Part shown: piece by piece, positions 1 through 7,621 of the stretch
Layout: each line of letters starts with the position of its first letter
Numbering within the stretch: the first letter of the stretch is position 1
From: Streptosporangiales bacterium
GTDB taxonomy: Bacteria; Actinomycetota; Actinomycetes; Streptosporangiales; WHSR01
Length of the DNA stretch: 64,000 nt
Reading direction: 5' to 3'
Assembly (NCBI GenBank): GCA_009379995.1
Contig: WHSR01000008.1
Span: 43,507 to 107,506 of the forward strand
The notes under the pieces: model-generated
Told to the model about the DNA's origin: nothing
The model's database searches: none
What the model saw: only the letters and a program-made list of their open reading frames with translations
Position numbers and translations under genes: made by a program

Positions 1-1
1 C

Positions 2-685
2 GCCGCCCAGCAGGCGGCACACGAGGCCACGATCGCGGCGCTGTGCCAGGCAGTGGAGACCAAGGACTACTACACCCGTGGGCACAGCGAACGGGTCTCG
101 CGGGCATCGGTGATGATCGCCCGGGAGATCGGCGTACGCGGCGGCCGGCTGGAGGCGATCCGCTTCGCCGGGATGCTGCACGACGTCGGCAAGCTCGGCG
201 TGCCCACCAAGGTGCTGCAGAAGTCCGGATCCCTCACCGAGGAGGAGTTCGCGGCCATCCAGCTCCACCCCATGCGCGGACTGGAGATCGTCCGGGAGAT
301 CGGGTTCCTGGACGAGGCCCTCGCCGGCATCATGCACCACCACGAGCGGATGGACGGTCGCGGCTACCCGATGGGCCTGGTGGGCGACGAGATCCCGGAG
401 TTCGCCCGGGTGATCGCGGTTGCCGACGCCTTCGACTCGATGACCTCGACGCGGTCGTACCGGGACGCCCGGACCGTCGATCAGGCGATCGAGGAGCTCC
501 GCCGGTGGTCCGGTAGGCAGTTCGACCCGGAGGTGGTCGACGCGTTCATCAAGGCCGTCGAACGGCACGGATGGCAGCGTCCCGAGCCGGAGCCTCGCCT
601 GCCCGCCGGCGCGCTGGAGACGGCCCAGCACGACCACGACGACCCGAGCGTTCCGCTGCGGGTGACCGGCGACGGTGACAAGTGA
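2..685 (+). CDS. HD-GYP domain phosphohydrolase, 5' end outside window
   Basis: The reading frame is open from the left edge, so the N-terminus is missing; a GTG at 53 lies inside the domain and is not the real start. The visible part is an HD-GYP domain: the helix with GHSERV (about nt 80-97), the metal-binding HDVGK (nt 180-194), a histidine-rich HHHERMDGRGYP segment (nt 336-371) and ADAFDSMTSTRSYR. HD-GYP proteins usually hydrolyse cyclic di-GMP, with two or three metals bound by these His/Asp residues, all of which are present. A short Pro/Glu/Asp-rich tail follows. The stop overlaps the start of the next gene (GTGA), so the two are translationally coupled. The sensor part upstream cannot be seen. 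Confidence 0.85.
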   Translation, partial: AAQQAAHEATIAALCQAVETKDYYTRGHSERVSRASVMIAREIGVRGGRLEAIRFAGMLHDVGKLGVPTKVLQKSGSLTEEEFAAIQLHPMRGLEIVREIGFLDEALAGIMHHHERMDGRGYPMGLVGDEIPEFARVIAVADAFDSMTSTRSYRDARTVDQAIEELRRWSGRQFDPEVVDAFIKAVERHGWQRPEPEPRLPAGALETAQHDHDDPSVPLRVTGDGDK

Positions 686-1968
686 GCAACACCGCAAATC
701 CGGAACGCGGTGGCTGGCACGGGTTCGAGAGCGGACAGGCCCTGCTCGCCGCGGCGGCCGGCCTGCTGGCGGCGGCGGTGGTCGCGCAGACCGCGGCGGC
801 CGGCCTCACCCAACCCCGCGTCGCCGTCGCCTTCGGGCTGCTCGTCGCGCTCGGCGAGCTCGTCCGGATCTCCCTGCCGGGTGGTCGGGAGAGCGCCCCG
901 ATCGCCGCCGCCGGTGCCATCGGCTACGCCCTGCTGCTCAGCGTCGGCGGCGTGCCGGCCGGCCACGGTGCGGTCCAGGTCATCGCCGTGACCGCGATCG
1001 GGATGATCGTCGGTGCGCTGCCGCACGTGGCGGTCGGACGCTCACCGCGGCTGGACAGCATGGCCAGGCGGCTGTTCGCCGTGACGGCGGTGGCGCTCTG
1101 CTTCCGGCCGCTGGCTTCGTGGCTGCCCACCGTGGAGCGCCAGGTGTGGGTGATCCTCGTCGTCATGCTGGCGCTGTTGGCCCTCGCCGGTCTCGTCGAC
1201 ATCCTCATCGCGTCGATGGTCCGTACCGCCTCGCTGCACATCCGGTTCCTGACCGCGCTGCGGGACGAGCTGCGCGCCCAGACCGCCCTGGGCGTCGCGG
1301 CGGGTGCGACAGCCGTGCTCATCGCGCTCGCGACGCACGCCATGGGCATCATGGCGCTGCTGGTGTTCACGGCGCCGCTGCTCGTCACCCAGGTCGCCTT
1401 CCGGCGGTACGCCGGCATCCGGGCCACGTACCTGCAGACCATCCGGGCTCTTTCCCGGGTCACCGAGGTCGGTGGGTACGTGGAGAGCGGGCACTCCCGA
1501 CGGGTGAGCGCCCTGGCCGTCGGGGTCGGCCGGGAGCTAGGGATGAGCGAGCCCGACCGGCTGATGCTCGAGTACGCGGCGCTCATGCACGACATCGGGC
1601 AGCTCTCGCTGCGCGATCCCATCCCCGGCGGGGCCACCGTGCTCGCCGCGGCCGAGCAGCGGCGGCGCATCGCCGAGTACGGTGCCGAGGTGATCCGCCG
1701 GACCGGCGTCCTCGACCACGTGGTCGAGATCGTCCGCCGGCAGGCCGATCCGTACTGCCCGGATGGTGTGGACACGACGCTGCCGCTCGCCAGCCGGATC
1801 ATCAAGGCGGCGGGGGCCTACGACGACCTCGTCGGCAGCTCGGCCGACCGGGACCGGCAGGCGGCCGCGCTGGAGCGGCTGCGACTGGACACCGTGGAGT
1901 ACGACCCGGCGGTCGTGGAGGCGCTTTCCCGGGTAGTGGAGCGGTTCGCGGCCGCGTCCTCCCTATGA
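682..1968 (+). CDS. Membrane protein with degenerate HD-GYP-like domain
   Basis: A 428-residue protein starting with the GTG that overlaps the upstream stop. The first ~240 residues hold several hydrophobic segments (roughly 20-55, 75-110, 130-175, 205-235), so the N-terminal half is membrane-embedded. Residues about 250-420 form an HD domain related to the upstream protein: GHSRRV and MHDIGQ keep the first His and the HD pair. The region that should read HHERxDGxGYP reads RRQADPYCPDG, so most of the GYP signature and its metal ligands are lost. Phosphodiesterase activity is therefore doubtful; it may act as a cyclic-dinucleotide sensor or as a partner of the intact neighbour. That role is inference. 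Confidence 0.75.
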   Translation: MSNTANPERGGWHGFESGQALLAAAAGLLAAAVVAQTAAAGLTQPRVAVAFGLLVALGELVRISLPGGRESAPIAAAGAIGYALLLSVGGVPAGHGAVQVIAVTAIGMIVGALPHVAVGRSPRLDSMARRLFAVTAVALCFRPLASWLPTVERQVWVILVVMLALLALAGLVDILIASMVRTASLHIRFLTALRDELRAQTALGVAAGATAVLIALATHAMGIMALLVFTAPLLVTQVAFRRYAGIRATYLQTIRALSRVTEVGGYVESGHSRRVSALAVGVGRELGMSEPDRLMLEYAALMHDIGQLSLRDPIPGGATVLAAAEQRRRIAEYGAEVIRRTGVLDHVVEIVRRQADPYCPDGVDTTLPLASRIIKAAGAYDDLVGSSADRDRQAAALERLRLDTVEYDPAVVEALSRVVERFAAASSL

Positions 1969-1975
1969 TGCTGGG

Positions 1976-3316
1976 GTGTTCGAGTCCGTCCTGATCGCCA
2001 ACAGGGGTGAGATCGCCCGTCGGGTGATCCGTACGGCGCAACGCATGGGGCTGAGGGCGATCGCCGTGTACTCGGAGGCGGACGCCAAGGCGCCGTACGT
2101 CCGGGAGGCCGACGATGCCCTTCTCCTCGGCCCCGCCAGTCCCGCCGAGAGCTACCTCGACATGGACCGCGTCCTCGAGGCGGCCGCGACAGCCGGGGCC
2201 GGGGCGGTTCATCCCGGCTACGGGTTCCTCGCGGAGAACTCCGAGTTCGCCCGGCGCGTCGTGGATGCCGGCCTGGTCTGGGTGGGGCCGGCGCCGAGCG
2301 CCATCGAGCGGATGGGCGACAAGATCAACGCGCGGAACCTGATGGCGGACGTCGGCGTGCCGGTCTCGCCGGGCAGCCGGGAGCCAATCGTCTCCGTCGA
2401 GGCGGCGGTCGCGGAGGCACGCCGCATCGGCTACCCGGTGATGGTCAAGGCCGCGGCCGGGGGCGGCGGGATCGGCATGGCGGTCGCCCGCGACGAGGTG
2501 ACGCTGCGCCCGGCCTTCGAGGGCGCGCGCAGCCGGGCGGCGCGGTTCTTCGGCGATTCCGGTGTCCTGCTCGAGCGCTACATCGAGGGCGCACGGCATG
2601 TGGAGGTGCAGATCCTGGGGCTCGCCGACGGCCGCGTCGTCGCGCTGGGCGAGCGCGACTGCTCGGTGCAGCGGCGTCACCAGAAGGTCGCCGAGGAGAC
2701 CCCCTCGCCAGGCGTCTCGCCCGGGCTGCGCGCCCGCATGTTGGACGCGGCGGCACGGGCCGGCGAGGCGATCGAGTACCGGGGCGCGGGCACCGTCGAG
2801 TGCCTCGTCGCGCCGGCCGAGCAGGACTTCGTCTTCATCGAGATGAACACCCGGCTGCAGGTCGAGCACCCGATCACCGAGCTGGTCACCGGCATCGACC
2901 TGGTCGAGCAGCAGCTGCTGATCGCGTCGGGCGAGGAGATCTCCTTCGACCCCACCGCCGCGCCGCCCCGGGGACACGCGCTGGAGCTGCGAATCTACGC
3001 CGAGGATCCGCGGCGCTTCCTGCCCAGCCCCGGCGAGATCACGGCCTGGCGGGAGCCGTCCGGCGACGGCGTCAGGGTGGATGCCGGGTACGACGCGGGC
3101 GACATGGTCACGCCCTACTACGATCCCTTGCTCGCCAAGCTGTGCGTACACGGCGAGGATCGGGTGGAGGCGTTGGAACGCGCTCGGGCGGCGGTGGCGT
3201 CCTTCCGGATCGAGGGGCCGAAGACCAACCTGCCGTTCTTCGACGAACTGTTGGGCGACGCGGAGTTCGTGGGCGGCGACTACGACACCGGCCTGGTTGA
3301 CCGGATGCGTGGCTAA
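1976..3316 (+). CDS. accC: Biotin carboxylase subunit (acyl-CoA carboxylase family)
   Basis: A 446-residue protein, the normal AccC length, starting at a GTG that gives MFESVLIANRGEIARR, the classic N-terminus. It carries the ATP-grasp fold with the glycine-rich KAAAGGGGIGM loop (about residues 159-169), HVEVQ, ERDCSVQRRHQK and the EMNTRLQVEHPITE catalytic segment near residue 288. It carboxylates biotin using ATP and bicarbonate. The C-terminus stops after the carboxylase domain; the biotin carrier is a separate small protein 27 bp downstream, so the pair forms a split enzyme. No carboxyltransferase gene lies in the window, so the acyl-CoA substrate is unknown. Confidence 0.9.
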   Translation: MFESVLIANRGEIARRVIRTAQRMGLRAIAVYSEADAKAPYVREADDALLLGPASPAESYLDMDRVLEAAATAGAGAVHPGYGFLAENSEFARRVVDAGLVWVGPAPSAIERMGDKINARNLMADVGVPVSPGSREPIVSVEAAVAEARRIGYPVMVKAAAGGGGIGMAVARDEVTLRPAFEGARSRAARFFGDSGVLLERYIEGARHVEVQILGLADGRVVALGERDCSVQRRHQKVAEETPSPGVSPGLRARMLDAAARAGEAIEYRGAGTVECLVAPAEQDFVFIEMNTRLQVEHPITELVTGIDLVEQQLLIASGEEISFDPTAAPPRGHALELRIYAEDPRRFLPSPGEITAWREPSGDGVRVDAGYDAGDMVTPYYDPLLAKLCVHGEDRVEALERARAAVASFRIEGPKTNLPFFDELLGDAEFVGGDYDTGLVDRMRG

Positions 3317-3343
3317 CGTACTGACCGAGGAAGGGGACTCGCG

Positions 3344-3556
3344 GTGGCGGAGATCCGCGCGGAGATGGTCGCGAACGTATGGAAGGTTCTGGTCGCGGAG
3401 GGCGACGACGTCTCGGACGGCGACACGCTCGTGATCCTCGAGTCCATGAAGATGGAGATCCCGATCCTCGCGGAGGACGCCGGTACGGTCGGCCAGCTCA
3501 AGGTCGCCGAGGGCGACGTCGTCCAGGAGGGCGACCTCATCGCCGTCATCGAGTAG
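3344..3556 (+). CDS. Small biotin/lipoyl attachment carrier protein
   Basis: A 70-residue protein that is a single biotinyl/lipoyl domain. The ESMKM motif at about residues 33-37 carries the lysine that would be biotinylated, flanked by the two symmetric beta halves (GDDVSDGDTL and GDVVQEGDLI). Length and layout match the free-standing ~71-residue actinobacterial biotinylated protein (TB7.3 type). A GGAAGGGG ribosome site lies just before the GTG start at 3344. It follows the biotin carboxylase on the same strand and is the likely carrier for it. Biotin is more likely than lipoate because of the Met residues around the lysine and the neighbour. Confidence 0.88.
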   Translation: MAEIRAEMVANVWKVLVAEGDDVSDGDTLVILESMKMEIPILAEDAGTVGQLKVAEGDVVQEGDLIAVIE

Positions 3557-3581
3557 CCATCCGACGACGTCGAGCGGCCTC

Positions 3582-3597
3582 GAGGCGTCCACGCCTC
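3582..3597. terminator. Hairpin between convergent genes
   Basis: GAGGCG-TCCA-CGCCTC forms a perfect 6-bp stem with a 4-nt loop, 25 bp after the biotin carrier stop and before the convergent VOC gene. No T-run follows, so terminator function is only inferred from position. Confidence 0.4.
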
Positions 3598-3637
3598 CAT
3601 GGATATCGCCCTGTGGCCGGGGACCTGGAGGGCTTGG

Positions 3638-4093
3638 TCAGGCGTCCGGGATCTCGACGTGTACGGAGCGCGCGGCCATCTCGTCCGGACTGAGGTCGCC
3701 CCGCTCGGTCGTCACCGCCCACCGGTGTCCGAAGGGGTCGCGCAGCACCCCGTAGCGTTCGCCCCAGAACATGTCCTGGACGGGGATCTCCACGGCCGCA
3801 CCCACGTCGATGGCGCGGCGCGCCACCTCGTCGGGGTCGTCGACGAACAGGGTGAGCAGCACCGGGCTGCCGCCCACCGACTCGGCCGAGTGGGCACCGA
3901 ACCCGGGTGTCTCGGCGCTGACGAGGAGCCGACCGTCGCCGAGTCCGAGCTCGACGAAGAGCACGTGTCCGTCGGCCAGCGCGGTGCGGAAGATCTCGTG
4001 GGCTTCGAAGGCACGCGCGTAGAAGGCGACGGCCGCGTCGGCGTCGCGGACGAAGATATGCGGGCAGAGCCCGTGCGGGCGGGTGGTGCTCAC
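3638..4093 (-). CDS. VOC (glyoxalase/bleomycin resistance) family protein
   Basis: A 151-residue protein with the paired beta-alpha-beta-beta-beta modules of the vicinal oxygen chelate superfamily, closest in look to PhnB/YdcE-type members: HIFVRDADAAVAFYARAF near the N-terminus and WGERYGVLRDPFGHRWAV near residues 109-126. The latter is the conserved end of the second module. Substrate cannot be told from sequence. Its start overlaps the stop of the PadR gene (ATGA), so it is the second gene of a two-gene operon and is likely under PadR control. Confidence 0.8.
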   Translation of the reverse strand: MSTTRPHGLCPHIFVRDADAAVAFYARAFEAHEIFRTALADGHVLFVELGLGDGRLLVSAETPGFGAHSAESVGGSPVLLTLFVDDPDEVARRAIDVGAAVEIPVQDMFWGERYGVLRDPFGHRWAVTTERGDLSPDEMAARSVHVEIPDA

Positions 4094-4470
4094 CGTCCTT
4101 GTCCCTCCTCGGGTGCTATGAGGCCACGCTCGACGGCCGCGCGGAGCGTCCGGGCGAGCAGTCGTGCCTCGGTCTCGGCCGCCCTTCGGCCCGCGGGTGT
4201 CAGGCGGTAGTAACGACGACGGGCGTCGTGCGGGGCCGTCGGGTCGTTGCCGCCGACCTCCTCGACGAGGCCGTCGGCGCGGAGACGCTGCAGGGTGCGG
4301 TACAGCGTCCCGGGTCCGAGCCGGACGGTCCCCTCGCTGAGTCGCCCAACGAACCGCATGACGGCGTAGCCGTGTGCCGGGCCTCCGGCGAGCGCGAGGA
4401 GCACTCGGAAACTCGCCGGGGTCATCGGCGGATCCGGCCTGTCCGGCCCGGCTCCGGGTGTAGTATCCAT
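4090..4470 (-). CDS. PadR family transcriptional regulator
   Basis: A 126-residue winged-helix protein. The motif FRVLLALAGGPAHGYAVM (residues about 21-38), followed by LGPGTLYRTLQRLRADGLVEE, is the PadR DNA-binding domain; a short C-terminal helix (ETEARLLARTLRAAVERG) probably dimerises. It is translationally coupled to the VOC gene and divergent from the small membrane protein at 4524. An 8-bp palindrome GATATATC lies just upstream of its start, a plausible autoregulatory operator. Confidence 0.85.
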   Translation of the reverse strand: MDTTPGAGPDRPDPPMTPASFRVLLALAGGPAHGYAVMRFVGRLSEGTVRLGPGTLYRTLQRLRADGLVEEVGGNDPTAPHDARRRYYRLTPAGRRAAETEARLLARTLRAAVERGLIAPEEGQGR

Positions 4471-4474
4471 CGTC

Positions 4475-4482
4475 GATATATC
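4475..4482. promoter_or_regulatory. GATATATC palindrome, possible PadR operator
   Basis: An AT-rich perfect 8-bp palindrome in the 53-bp gap between the divergent PadR gene and the membrane protein gene, 5 bp from the PadR start codon. AT-rich palindromes of this kind are typical PadR targets. The assignment is positional inference. Confidence 0.4.
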
Positions 4483-4523
4483 AACCGTAGATAGTTTTGC
4501 GGAACCGATAGGTAGGGAGAAAT

Positions 4524-4928
4524 ATGATCGCCCGTCTACTCGTGCGAGTCTGGCTGGTACTGGCGGTGGTCATCCCCCTGGGTCTGGCAGCCACCTATTT
4601 TGCCGGTCCGGACGTGTCCGCTCCCGCGGGCCGGACCCTGGCGGACGAGCTCGTGATCGTGGGCGCCAAATGGGTAGCGGTGAGCCTCGCCTTGGGGCTC
4701 GCCCTGGCCCTTGCTGACAATCGCGTGCTCGCCTGGTTGCTTGTCGCCCAGGCCATCACGCACGCCGCCAACGCCGTGGCCGAGGCCGCCGTGGGTTACC
4801 CGTCGGCGATCGTTCCGGCCCTCGTCACGGGGGCGCTGTGTGCCCTGGCGGCCGGATGGCTGTTCCGTCACGCCGAAGAGCCTCCGGTGTTGCGACCAAC
4901 GAGGGTCGGTGTCGCCGTCGGCCAGTGA
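4524..4928 (+). CDS. Small four-helix membrane protein, unknown function
   Basis: A 134-residue protein with about four hydrophobic segments (residues 5-27, 44-64, 67-90, 94-115) and a short polar C-terminus. The ATG has a good ribosome site (AGGGAGA at 4512-4518). It is divergent from padR, with which it shares a 53-bp regulatory gap, so PadR control is plausible. PadR-linked small membrane proteins are often DoxX- or stress-related, but no recognisable motif supports that here. Confidence 0.65.
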   Translation: MIARLLVRVWLVLAVVIPLGLAATYFAGPDVSAPAGRTLADELVIVGAKWVAVSLALGLALALADNRVLAWLLVAQAITHAANAVAEAAVGYPSAIVPALVTGALCALAAGWLFRHAEEPPVLRPTRVGVAVGQ

Positions 4929-4946
4929 ACTGGGGCCGCCCCCTCG

Positions 4947-5660
4947 TCATCTGGTGCGGATGCCGTGCTCGGCGCAGCGGGCCGTCCAGCCGTGCGGGGT
5001 CACCTGGACGGCCATGCGGCGCCGGCAGTACGAGCAGTAGCGGGGCGGCTCCATGAGGCGCGCCCGCCGGCAGGCCGCATGGTCGGCCTCCGTCAGCGTG
5101 CACCCGCAGTGGTCGCAGTACCGGACGTCCTCGCCTTCGGTGGGGACCGCGGTCACGAGGTCGAGAGCGTAGGCCAGCAGGGTGATCGAGGGGACCGGCG
5201 ACCAGTCCCGCTCGGGGGTGCGGCGGAAGCCCAGCCGCTCGTACAGCCGGTGCGCCGCGCGCATGGTCGGCAACGTGGAAAGCCGCAGCACCGGGCACGC
5301 CGTTCGCACCGCCCGGTCGACGCAGTCGCGCACCAGGGCCTCGCCGACGCCGCGCCCCCGCGCCCGGGGAGCCACCGCGAGCATCCGGAAGTCGGCCTCA
5401 CCCGAGACGGCGAGCTCCGCGTACCGGGTGCCGCCGGGGCAGTAGGTGACGGTGCCGAGCACCCTTTCGCCGTCCGCGGCCACCAACAGCTCGGCGTGGC
5501 GCGCCCGGGCCGCCGCGTCACGCAGCTCGTGTACGTACGTGGAGTCCTTCGTGAGCAACCCGTCCGCGACGTAGGCCTCGACGGTGAGCTCGCCGACCGT
5601 CTCGTGCTCGGCGCGGCGGGCCGACCGCACGACGAAGACCGGTGAAGCGTGATTGTTCAA
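4947..5660 (-). CDS. GNAT acetyltransferase with fused BsaP-like zinc-ribbon tail
   Basis: A 237-residue two-part protein. Residues about 10-165 are a GNAT N-acetyltransferase: MLAVAPRARGRGVGEALV is the acetyl-CoA binding motif A and AAHRLYERLGFRR is motif B. Residues about 175-237 are a separate Cys-rich module: CDHCGC, a further Cys, PPRYCSYCRRRM, then VQVTPHGW and CAEHG. This tail looks like the small actinobacterial BsaP family that assists biotin synthase, which normally occurs as a free ~60-80 residue protein beside bioB; I recognise it by pattern only. The junction is in one uninterrupted frame. No bioB is in the window, but a biotin carboxylase and carrier lie 1.4 kb away. Confidence 0.72.
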   Translation of the reverse strand: MNNHASPVFVVRSARRAEHETVGELTVEAYVADGLLTKDSTYVHELRDAAARARHAELLVAADGERVLGTVTYCPGGTRYAELAVSGEADFRMLAVAPRARGRGVGEALVRDCVDRAVRTACPVLRLSTLPTMRAAHRLYERLGFRRTPERDWSPVPSITLLAYALDLVTAVPTEGEDVRYCDHCGCTLTEADHAACRRARLMEPPRYCSYCRRRMAVQVTPHGWTARCAEHGIRTR

Positions 5661-5726
5661 GTCCTGCGATATCCCTCGTGATTTGCGGTGATGGACCAGC
5701 AGCCATTTTGTACTACCGCGCGGACC

Positions 5727-6884
5727 CTAGTCCGTGGTGAGGTGGTCCTGGTAGGCACCGAGGGTGCCTCGGCCGGGCTTGGTGCGCCATCCCCAGGGCC
5801 AGCGGCTGCCTCGGGTCGCCCAGGACTGTGACGCGGTGGCGCCGCGCAGGTTGATCCGGCCCGAGGTGCCCGTGAACACCGTCAAGCCGTAGAACGTCGC
5901 CCCGTCGAAGACGGCGACGCCGCGGAAGACCGTTCTAGCGAATCCGGCGTAACCGTGGAAATACGCTCCCGAGAACACGGCATCGCCGTGGAAGGTCGCC
6001 TCTTTGAAATCGACCCCGCGGAACACGTCGCCCCGGTAGCTGTCGCCGGAGAAGCTCGCGTCGTCGAAGCGGGCATGGCCGAGGAAGACAGCCTTGCCGA
6101 ACGTGGTGCCGGGACCGAATTTCGTTCCGACGAACCGCGCGTCGCCGCCGAAGGTGGCCCCAGTCAGCACGCCCGTCACCCGGCACCCGGAAAGGTCGAG
6201 GTCCTCCAGGCAGGCGCCGGTCAGATCGAGCCTCGTGCCGGACCGGCGGAGTTGACCGGCCAAGATGCGCTGCGCCGCCCTCCGTGCGCGCCGTTCCGGC
6301 TCGCTCCCCACGTCGCCCAGTGTCCGCAGGTACCCGCAGATCGCGTCCACTGCTGGCCCCCGGAGCCTCTGATGGGTCTGCGCCAGGCGTTCGATCTCCG
6401 CGAGGGCATCGATCCGCTTTGAGGCGTCGCCGGCGTGTAGCAGTTCACGGGCCTTCCCGAGCGATGCGTCGATGCGCCGTTCGGCTGCGGCGCGCGCGTG
6501 TTCGGCGCGCGATGCACGGACTTCTGGGAGGACGATCGGCAGGACGATGCTCCCCAGGAAACCGGGCAACAGGCCGGTGGCGAACGACAGCGCCGACATC
6601 GGAATCGCGACGGCGACGAGCACCAGCTCGACGCCCAGCACGACAGCCCACCAGGGGATCGCCCGAAACGCCGCGCTGCGCTGGGACGCGGCCACGAGCA
6701 CCAGCGCCAGCGTTGGCAACGTCAGGCCACCGAGGAACACGGGAAGGAAGGCGCTGCGTGGAATGTGCGGCCAGTCGGTCAGGAACTCCCTGGCCACCAC
6801 CGCGGCTGTCACGCTGGCCATCGTCGTCACCGGAACCATCGCGTGACGACAGATGGCCCGAACCCTGTCCGCCCGACGACCCAT
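5727..6884 (-). CDS. Membrane protein with C-terminal pentapeptide-type repeats
   Basis: A 385-residue protein. The ATG at 6884 is chosen over an upstream in-frame one because it has a GGAGG site and sits 10 bp after the HAD stop; the longer frame runs antisense-like through the HAD gene. Residues ~15-105 contain three hydrophobic stretches, a charged linker (RIDASLGKARELLHAG...) follows, and residues ~220-370 are semi-regular A(D/V)F-type repeats (ATFGGDARF, AVFLGHARF, ASFSGDSY, TVFRGVAVF), i.e. a pentapeptide-repeat beta-helix. Such proteins are commonly of unknown function. It is the last gene of the ThDP enzyme/HAD operon. Confidence 0.75.
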   Translation of the reverse strand: MGRRADRVRAICRHAMVPVTTMASVTAAVVAREFLTDWPHIPRSAFLPVFLGGLTLPTLALVLVAASQRSAAFRAIPWWAVVLGVELVLVAVAIPMSALSFATGLLPGFLGSIVLPIVLPEVRASRAEHARAAAERRIDASLGKARELLHAGDASKRIDALAEIERLAQTHQRLRGPAVDAICGYLRTLGDVGSEPERRARRAAQRILAGQLRRSGTRLDLTGACLEDLDLSGCRVTGVLTGATFGGDARFVGTKFGPGTTFGKAVFLGHARFDDASFSGDSYRGDVFRGVDFKEATFHGDAVFSGAYFHGYAGFARTVFRGVAVFDGATFYGLTVFTGTSGRINLRGATASQSWATRGSRWPWGWRTKPGRGTLGAYQDHLTTD

Positions 6885-6894
6885 CAGTCCTCCA

Positions 6895-7617
6895 TCAGTC
6901 CTCCACCAGTCGCAACACCGCGTCGAGGCCGCGGCGGCGAGCGGTCGCTCCGGTGGCCGGCAGGATGTAGGCGCGCATCCCCAGCGCGGCGCCGCCGCCG
7001 TCGCTTCCCGGGGTGTCGCCGACCACCAGTACCTGGCGTGGATCCACGCCGAGTTCCTCGCAGGCGTACCCGAACAGCCGGGGGTCCGGCTTCGTCGCCC
7101 CGTGTTCGTACGACAGGGCGAAGACATCGACGAGTTCGCGGAGCCGGTGGTATTCGAAGGTCTCCCGGATGTCCCAGGCGATGTCGCTGACCACGGCGAC
7201 CGGCAGCCCGCGCCGGTGCAGCTCCTCCAGCACCGGCCGGGTGTCGTCGTACGGCACCCAGCACCTGGGCGAGGTCAGGTAGTCGTACATCGGCTCGGCC
7301 AACGGGGCGAGCCCCTCCACCGCGCGGATCCAGGCCAGGCCGGCCGCCCGGTGGACCTCCGTCGACAGGTCCCGGGCATGCTGGGCGCGGGCCACCTCGC
7401 GCAGAGCCCAGGCGGCCTCCAGCTCGGCCACCAGCCGGGCGACCGTCTCGTCGTCGAGGTCCGCGCCGTGCTCCTGGGCCACGGCGCGGATCCACTCCGC
7501 GTCGTCGATCGTGTGGAACAGGGTGCCGGAGAAGTCGAAGAGCACCGCCTTGACCGGCTGCGGCTCGATGTCGGTGGGCGTGGACAGGCCGCGTGCGACG
7601 ATCCCCGCGATGCGCAT
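6895..7617 (-). CDS. HAD-superfamily hydrolase
   Basis: A 240-residue phosphatase-like protein. All four HAD motifs are visible: LFDFSGTLF (nucleophile Asp), VVSDIAWD (Ser/Thr position), TKPDPRLF (Lys) and LVVGDTPGSDGGGA (acidic pair). A helical cap lies between motifs 1 and 2. The ATG at 7617 follows the ThDP enzyme stop by 4 bp, so the two are in one operon; the longer frame into that gene is not needed. The substrate is unknown. Note the first motif has Ser where many HADs have Asp or Gly (DFSGT), a common variant in HAD-IA subfamilies. Confidence 0.82.
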   Translation of the reverse strand: MRIAGIVARGLSTPTDIEPQPVKAVLFDFSGTLFHTIDDAEWIRAVAQEHGADLDDETVARLVAELEAAWALREVARAQHARDLSTEVHRAAGLAWIRAVEGLAPLAEPMYDYLTSPRCWVPYDDTRPVLEELHRRGLPVAVVSDIAWDIRETFEYHRLRELVDVFALSYEHGATKPDPRLFGYACEELGVDPRQVLVVGDTPGSDGGGAALGMRAYILPATGATARRRGLDAVLRLVED

Positions 7618-7621
7618 GGGC

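Noticed and set aside
1802..3592. Long minus-strand frame of 596 residues
   Set aside because: It is antisense to the biotin carboxylase gene, has biased Arg/Asp/Leu composition typical of a GC-rich shadow frame, and no family motif.
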